Positions 22,313-27,235 of a DNA stretch of 27,235 nucleotides are shown piece after piece (position 1 is the stretch's first letter; each line of letters begins with the position of its first letter). A program made the translations under genes and the position numbers. The notes beneath the pieces are model-generated. The model searched no databases. It saw only the letters and a program-made list of their open reading frames with translations, and was not told the origin of the DNA. Origin of the DNA: a virus; the IMG/VR virus record IMGVR_UViG_3300003702_000681, positions 1 through 27,235 of that record. The stretch is one strand, 5' to 3'.

Positions 22313-24799
22313 TCAAAAAAATCTTTCTATGGATGTATTTTTATTTACTGGCTCATCCCATTTCAATGTTTCATAAAACATCATGATTTTTTTCTTAAGC
22401 ATTTGAGCATACATCTTTTTATAATCTATATACTTCTTAATAAATTCTATTATTTGAGGTGGATCTTCATATCCCTTATAACCACAAGACTCTAAACCCA
22501 ACTCATTTTGTCTTAAATAAACCCACTTAATTTTTTCCGATGAAGTAATCTGTTCATACTTTCTACTTAAACCGAAGTAATCAATCAAATCGTTGTATGT
22601 TATAGAAGCTTTAACATGTGCTGGTGAACCTTTTGCAAAATTAGTAAACTTACCCACCTTCCCATTAGAATACTTCTTCAAATTTTTCACACCTGTCGGT
22701 ATAGCAATTCTATCAAAATCCACCAGCTTCATGGACTCTTTAAAATTTATAATTCTTTCATCTATCTTATCCTTTGGTACAGTAGCTAGTATATCTTCTA
22801 ATACACTTTTTAATAATTCACCCATAGCTTTAGGAAAATTACTACGAACCAAGTCCAGACCCTTAACATGCAATTTATTTACCTTAACCCCATTGTCATT
22901 TATAATCTTCAAACCATACCGTTTCTTCACAATGAATAAACCAGACTTAGCTATCAACTCCTGCTTTATCTCAAACCTATGTTTATCTAAATTTAAGAAC
23001 TTCTTAGCAAAGTAATCATAAGACTTATTTAGAAACACCTGCATCTCATCAGCTACATCTAATATTACTTTACTCATCATTGTCTCAGTAAATGTTGTAT
23101 TTGGAAATCGTTTTTCAATTAATGGAAGAGCTGAATAAAAAACCGAATCTGTATCTATGTAAATACAATAATCTTTATCATCACCAAGCTGTTTATTATA
23201 AAAATAATTTCCCATTTTCTTAGTAAACTTAATCAATTCTTGACCTGTAAGTGTGGTAGCCTCAGCATTATCCAAATCATAAAACCTAAATACTGGCAAA
23301 CCCAATACACCATAGAGAGAATTTAGAATAACTTTCTGTGTCAGCTGCCTGCTCTTAAAATATATATACTTATCATTATCTCCAGCATCACCAAACTTCT
23401 TCATCAGTTTCCTATACTCTACACGAGTATCAAACCATTTTGCCAATAAAGCTGGAATTAAACCTTGTTTATCACTACGATAGAGAACTCCATTAGAAGA
23501 TACCGAAACCTCATTCTTATCAAAGAAGTCCTTTAATTCTGTTTCTGTGAGTTTCCCTTTTTCTTTTCCGTTGGATTCAAGAGTATAAGTTTTTGACGTG
23601 CCCCTTAAAAACTCCTCAGCATTCCAACCAACAAGTTTTCCAATTTTTGTTTCGGGTGATATATTCAATGACATAATAACAGATGGATACATAGAAGTAA
23701 TATCTAGATCAAATACCCAATCGTGCTTCCCTCTTTGTGGTGTTTGTACATAAGCACCAGTAAATTTACTTTCTTTTTTAAATCTTGGTGGTTTATTCGG
23801 CGCTATCACTCCCAAATTCTTTAAATATACTAATATAGCACCTTCCAAATATCGAGACGAAAAATAAATATCCTCATAAGGTACATGTCCTACGTGACAC
23901 ACACCACGGGCCATATCAATAAAATCTAATTTATCATGCATCTTCTTTACAAGTCTAACGTCATGGATATTATATTCTACAAATTTATTTATATCATTCT
24001 CATATAAATCATTAAGTGTTCCGCTATACTTAACCTTATTTTCTCCTAACTCATGTTCAGCAACAGCATCCAATCGATAAGAAGATAACTGCGTATAAGT
24101 GAATAATTTATATAATGAAAAGTAATCCAAACAACTAACCCCACCAAACATATATCTCTTACGGTGTTTATTCCATTGAACTTCTTGAATTGGTGATAAC
24201 ATATCAGCAATATTACTACCAAGAACCTTACAAGCTCTATTATATAAATACGGCATGTCAAATACATCTATATTCCAACCTGTAATTATTGTAGGTTTAA
24301 ACTCTAAATACTTTACAAGGAATCTCTGTAATAATGAATACTCATCTTCAAAACTCTCTATAATACAATTACCTTTTGATTGTAATGTCAACTTCTTTTT
24401 CTCATCCAATACAAACGCATAATAAATATCATCATCAGAATTATAAACAGCAATAGATGTTATACGATTATCAGCTTCAGTAGGATTTGGAAATCCTTTG
24501 GTAACTTCTACCTCAATATCAATTATCATTATTTTATGGTTAGCTGATAGTTCTTCTGAATCCGCATATTGGTCTACCAACATACGAGTTTCAGGTGAAA
24601 CATCTGATTCAAAGAGATTAGGCGTATCTATATCAAACTTAAATACTTTTTTAAGTTTGTCACCATACAAAGATACATAAGTGCCAGCTCTACTTTTTAC
24701 ATAAGCATAACGTTTATATGGAATACAATAATAACCCTTTTTATCATCCCATATATGAACTCTATTTTTACGACTCTCATAATAAATATTTTGATACAA
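22313..24799 (-). CDS. Family B DNA polymerase, T4 gp43-like
   Basis: 828 residues (T4 gp43 is 898). Proofreading domain: Exo I MIIDIEVEV with Asp94 and Glu96, Exo II GWNIDVFDMPYLY, Exo III YNIHDVRLV. Polymerase domain: motif A DLDITSMYPSVI, motif B KVILNSLYGVLG and motif C YIDTDSVF, all with intact catalytic residues. The extreme C-terminus SIERFF looks like a clamp-binding peptide, as at the end of gp43. It replicates the phage genome together with the clamp and loader encoded just downstream. Start is TTG at 24799, preceded by AAGAGG at good spacing; there is no ATG that would keep the N-terminal strands. The gene follows the terminator of the receptor gene and so needs its own promoter in the 75-base gap, which I cannot identify. 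Confidence 0.97.
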   Translation of the reverse strand: MYQNIYYESRKNRVHIWDDKKGYYCIPYKRYAYVKSRAGTYVSLYGDKLKKVFKFDIDTPNLFESDVSPETRMLVDQYADSEELSANHKIMIIDIEVEVTKGFPNPTEADNRITSIAVYNSDDDIYYAFVLDEKKKLTLQSKGNCIIESFEDEYSLLQRFLVKYLEFKPTIITGWNIDVFDMPYLYNRACKVLGSNIADMLSPIQEVQWNKHRKRYMFGGVSCLDYFSLYKLFTYTQLSSYRLDAVAEHELGENKVKYSGTLNDLYENDINKFVEYNIHDVRLVKKMHDKLDFIDMARGVCHVGHVPYEDIYFSSRYLEGAILVYLKNLGVIAPNKPPRFKKESKFTGAYVQTPQRGKHDWVFDLDITSMYPSVIMSLNISPETKIGKLVGWNAEEFLRGTSKTYTLESNGKEKGKLTETELKDFFDKNEVSVSSNGVLYRSDKQGLIPALLAKWFDTRVEYRKLMKKFGDAGDNDKYIYFKSRQLTQKVILNSLYGVLGLPVFRFYDLDNAEATTLTGQELIKFTKKMGNYFYNKQLGDDKDYCIYIDTDSVFYSALPLIEKRFPNTTFTETMMSKVILDVADEMQVFLNKSYDYFAKKFLNLDKHRFEIKQELIAKSGLFIVKKRYGLKIINDNGVKVNKLHVKGLDLVRSNFPKAMGELLKSVLEDILATVPKDKIDERIINFKESMKLVDFDRIAIPTGVKNLKKYSNGKVGKFTNFAKGSPAHVKASITYNDLIDYFGLSRKYEQITSSEKIKWVYLRQNELGLESCGYKGYEDPPQIIEFIKKYIDYKKMYAQMLKKKIMMFYETLKWDEPVNKNTSIERFF

Positions 24800-24831
24800 A
24801 ATAACCTCTTTACTATAAATATCTCTATTTT

Positions 24832-24863
24832 TTAGAAAAGTGGGGGATATATTTCAATCCCCC
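24832..24863 (-). terminator. Rho-independent terminator after the TonB-dependent receptor gene
   Basis: On the minus strand the receptor TAA is followed after eleven bases by GGGGGAT, an eight-base loop and ATCCCCC, a perfect seven-pair stem that is strongly GC-rich in an AT-rich setting. ACTTTTCT follows, giving a modest U tract. It lies between the receptor and the DNA polymerase gene, so the two would be separate transcription units. In the plus direction the arm is followed by no T run, which gives it a minus-strand orientation. Confidence 0.75.
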
Positions 24864-24874
24864 GAACTTAACTT

Positions 24875-27235
24875 TTAGAAACTAACTGCAATACCAACAT
24901 TGAAATATCTTGGTGTTCCAAGAAATACTTCTGCGTTGTTAGCTGCGTGAACTTTATCCCCGTAACTGTTGTATTGACTGTGATCTACTGCATCTTGAAC
25001 ATATGTTGCGTCTGTCGCATTAAACACATGAGCGAATGCGGTTAAATCATACCCACCAATAGAAGGTAAAGCATATGAAGCATGGAGATCCACTTTGGAA
25101 TATCCAGGTGCTTGCCATACTTGTTCTCTGTCTGCATCTGCGTCTGAACCATCGTACTCTCTTGCGCCAGGACTCCAATCAGAATAATTATCATCATACT
25201 GATTGTATACTGCCTGTAATTTAAGACCACTTATCGGAGTAAGTGTACCAACAAGAGCGAATGAAGTTTGAGGCATATCACCGACAAACAAACCATCAAG
25301 TGCGTAAGAATACGGAGTGGTCGTTTGTCCAATGACTTGACCATCTTCGTTAAACTCATCTTCTTGATAATTTCCATCTGCATCACCATTAAACTTCCAA
25401 CTTCCAAGACTTACTATAGCATCTAACCTAAGTAAATCAAGTACTTGTGTGGAAGCTTCAACTTCAACACCTTGGTGTTTCTGATTTATCCCCGAAAGGA
25501 AAATAACATCAGTATCACCACTTGAACCTTGTCCGCTTGTTACAGATTTGGTAAGGTTTCTATCTTGCCAATCTGTACTATAAGCACTAACTTTAACTGC
25601 TACTTTATCTACACTAAAATTAACACCAGCTTCTGAACTGATGAATCTTTCGTTTGCAGGATCTGAAGCAACTGTACCATCAAAGTAAATCACATTATCC
25701 ATAATAGGTGGCTTTTCAACAATCCCGAAGTTACCGAAAACACTAATGTTATCAGCAACATCATACATTGCTCCACCTTTCCATTGTAAAGTAGAAATAG
25801 GATCAGCTGTGATCTTTTCATCTGCTACAGTAAAATGGTCTTGGTATGAATATGCAATTTTAGATAATCCTACCATTCCATAAGCAGAAAGTGGACCTGA
25901 AGCATAAGCTCCTTGAACAAATCCGCCTAACCAATCAACGGTAGTTTCATTGTGATAAGCGATTATATCACCTAACTCAACTCTTTTACCATCGGCTGCG
26001 TTATCATCAGCATAATCCATATAGTAATCACCGCCCATTAGATCACGGACTTCACGTGCATGTTCTATACCAGCAGTTCTCCAATCTAAACCAACTTGTA
26101 ATTTAAGTTCATCACTCAAATCATAATTCAATTTAGAAATAAAACCAAGTGTATTCTGACGATTAATACTATTCCTCAAAATACCAACTGATTGGTTATT
26201 TCCATCACCATGTGTTCTTGTGATAACTCTTTTGTCTACATAGACTGTATCATCATCACCCGAATTCATAGCTATAAGAGCATTCCAATCACGAGTCCAG
26301 GGACTACGACCATAATAAAATTTATAGTCATCATCACCTAAGTTACCATCAGCATCCATTGTAGGGATTCTACCATAAGTACCTGTACCACCACCTGAAC
26401 CACCACTCCAATACAATACTGAACTCAGTCTCATATCATCGCTAATGGTTAAGAAATGGTTAAGGTTTACCAATGGTTTATGAAAGAAGTTTTCTCTTTC
26501 ATTAAGGTAATTAGGATCGTGTCTAGCAACCGTTTTTGCACCATACATATACCAGTATTGTTTACCTGTATATGATGGATCAACTGGTGACCAGTTTTGG
26601 TTGAACTTATGTCCTACATCTACAAACTGACCATCTTCACCAAGTGCTTCAGTATCATACCCATCTACACTCTCAGCAAATTCGGCATCGTATGCACCGA
26701 TATTCTGTTTGTATAAATTCTGACCATGACGCTGTGGAGCACCAATTGCGTATAATTCAAATCGGTTATCCTTATTCAGTGCGTAACTTGCACCAAAGTA
26801 ATATGCCCATGCATCCGTCCATGTTTTGTCAATGACACCATCACCTGTTTTTCTTACAATAGTACCACTCAAGGCAAATTTATCACCTATCATACCACTA
26901 TTGTAGTTTACAGTGGATTTTATGAATCCACCTGCCCCAACTTCTTGTTTAATCTTACCGCCTTTTTCATGACGAGTAGGATCAGTTATGATGTTCATAG
27001 TTCCACCAATGGAAGGAGTAGCTAAGTTAACAGCACTTAAACCGCGCTGCATCTGAATGGAATGTGCAGCGTCTGCTACACCATCCCAGTTAGACCAATA
27101 GACCCAACCGTTTTCCATATCGTTTTGTGGGACTCCGTTAATCATAACGGCTACATTTCGTTGGTTAAACCCACGAACATTGATACGAGCATCACCCGCA
27201 CCACCACCTTGTTGCGTTGCATACACACTTGGTGT
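24875..27235 (-). CDS. TonB-dependent outer-membrane receptor (N-terminus cut by window edge)
   Basis: The frame is open to the right edge (codons for Thr-Pro-Ser precede the first in-frame GTG), so about 786 C-terminal residues are present and the signal peptide and TonB box are missing. The visible start is mid-plug: TPSVYATQQGG, GDARINVRGFNQRNVAVMIN, GVPQNDMENGWVYWSNWDG and IGGTMNIITD are plug-domain motifs of TonB-dependent receptors. The remainder is a long series of alternating strands and charged loops, as in the 22-strand barrel, and the last residues YFNVGIAVSF end in Phe, the outer-membrane insertion signal. It would import a scarce nutrient, such as a metal chelate or glycan, using TonB energy. 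G+C is clearly higher than in the phage genes. Substrate unknown. Confidence 0.9.
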   Translation of the reverse strand, partial: TPSVYATQQGGGAGDARINVRGFNQRNVAVMINGVPQNDMENGWVYWSNWDGVADAAHSIQMQRGLSAVNLATPSIGGTMNIITDPTRHEKGGKIKQEVGAGGFIKSTVNYNSGMIGDKFALSGTIVRKTGDGVIDKTWTDAWAYYFGASYALNKDNRFELYAIGAPQRHGQNLYKQNIGAYDAEFAESVDGYDTEALGEDGQFVDVGHKFNQNWSPVDPSYTGKQYWYMYGAKTVARHDPNYLNERENFFHKPLVNLNHFLTISDDMRLSSVLYWSGGSGGGTGTYGRIPTMDADGNLGDDDYKFYYGRSPWTRDWNALIAMNSGDDDTVYVDKRVITRTHGDGNNQSVGILRNSINRQNTLGFISKLNYDLSDELKLQVGLDWRTAGIEHAREVRDLMGGDYYMDYADDNAADGKRVELGDIIAYHNETTVDWLGGFVQGAYASGPLSAYGMVGLSKIAYSYQDHFTVADEKITADPISTLQWKGGAMYDVADNISVFGNFGIVEKPPIMDNVIYFDGTVASDPANERFISSEAGVNFSVDKVAVKVSAYSTDWQDRNLTKSVTSGQGSSGDTDVIFLSGINQKHQGVEVEASTQVLDLLRLDAIVSLGSWKFNGDADGNYQEDEFNEDGQVIGQTTTPYSYALDGLFVGDMPQTSFALVGTLTPISGLKLQAVYNQYDDNYSDWSPGAREYDGSDADADREQVWQAPGYSKVDLHASYALPSIGGYDLTAFAHVFNATDATYVQDAVDHSQYNSYGDKVHAANNAEVFLGTPRYFNVGIAVSF

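Noticed and set aside
24814-24821. TATAAATA, the T4 late-promoter consensus, on the plus strand; similar matches near 15855 and 16368
   Set aside because: These point against the direction of all genes, and matches on the minus strand (near 2761, 10680 and 23993) fall inside genes. In DNA this AT-rich they are expected by chance.
1-27235. tRNA genes, CRISPR array, insertion sequences or attachment sites
   Set aside because: The strand is almost fully coding; I saw no cloverleaf-like segments, regular direct repeats, transposase motifs or integrase.

Overview
The window looks like part of a large T4-like (contractile-tailed) phage genome, AT-rich and tightly packed. All 28 supported genes lie on the minus strand, so transcription runs from high to low coordinates. 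Genes mostly abut or overlap by 1-16 bases (TAATG, ATGA and similar junctions), and gaps over 50 bases occur only on either side of the DNA polymerase gene. The phage assignment rests on a T4-type replisome: family B DNA polymerase, sliding clamp, clamp-loader ATPase and probable small loader subunit. Small proteins of a kind I recall from marine T4-like phages support it. No structural genes, integrase, tRNA or CRISPR array are visible.

Region A (right edge, 24875-27235): the C-terminal 786 residues of a TonB-dependent outer-membrane receptor, cut by the window edge and followed by a hairpin terminator. Its base composition is clearly richer in G+C than the rest (about 40-43% in two hand-counted 60-base lines, against about 22-27% in two lines from phage genes). 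It is a cell-type gene: a recent host acquisition, a prophage/host junction or an assembly join. It hints at a Gram-negative host rich in such receptors (Bacteroidota- or Marinimicrobia-like), which is inference only.

Region B (15493-24799): replication and DNA-processing block. In order of transcription: DNA polymerase, sliding clamp, Mom-like protein 1, clamp-loader ATPase, ClpP-like protease, zinc-ribbon protein, probable clamp-loader small subunit, Mom-like protein 2, a DUF1599-type nucleotide-modification-associated protein, a RecB/Cas4-like Fe-S nuclease, an unknown protein, a SLOG-fold protein and two very small proteins. Two diverged Mom-like proteins plus the DUF1599 protein suggest that the phage modifies its DNA bases.

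Region C (5608-15500): glycan assembly block with two GT-B glycosyltransferases, four GT-A-like enzymes (one of DUF616 type), a GT9-like/methyltransferase fusion, a GT9 heptosyltransferase-like protein, a HldD-like sugar-nucleotide epimerase and two small conserved-looking proteins.

Region D (1-5608): the most striking part, a compact phosphonate pathway. A cytidylyltransferase-PEP mutase fusion, a two-subunit phosphonopyruvate decarboxylase and an iron-alcohol-dehydrogenase-type phosphonoacetaldehyde reductase would together convert PEP to 2-hydroxyethylphosphonate; the cytidylyltransferase domain could activate the product as a CMP-phosphonate. They are flanked by an alkaline-phosphatase-superfamily enzyme with a threonine at the nucleophile position, a sugar-type O-methyltransferase and a carbamoyltransferase that runs off the left edge. 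My working model is that regions C and D build and decorate a glycan carrying a C-P bond, either on the infected cell surface or on the virion. A role in DNA modification is possible but less supported.
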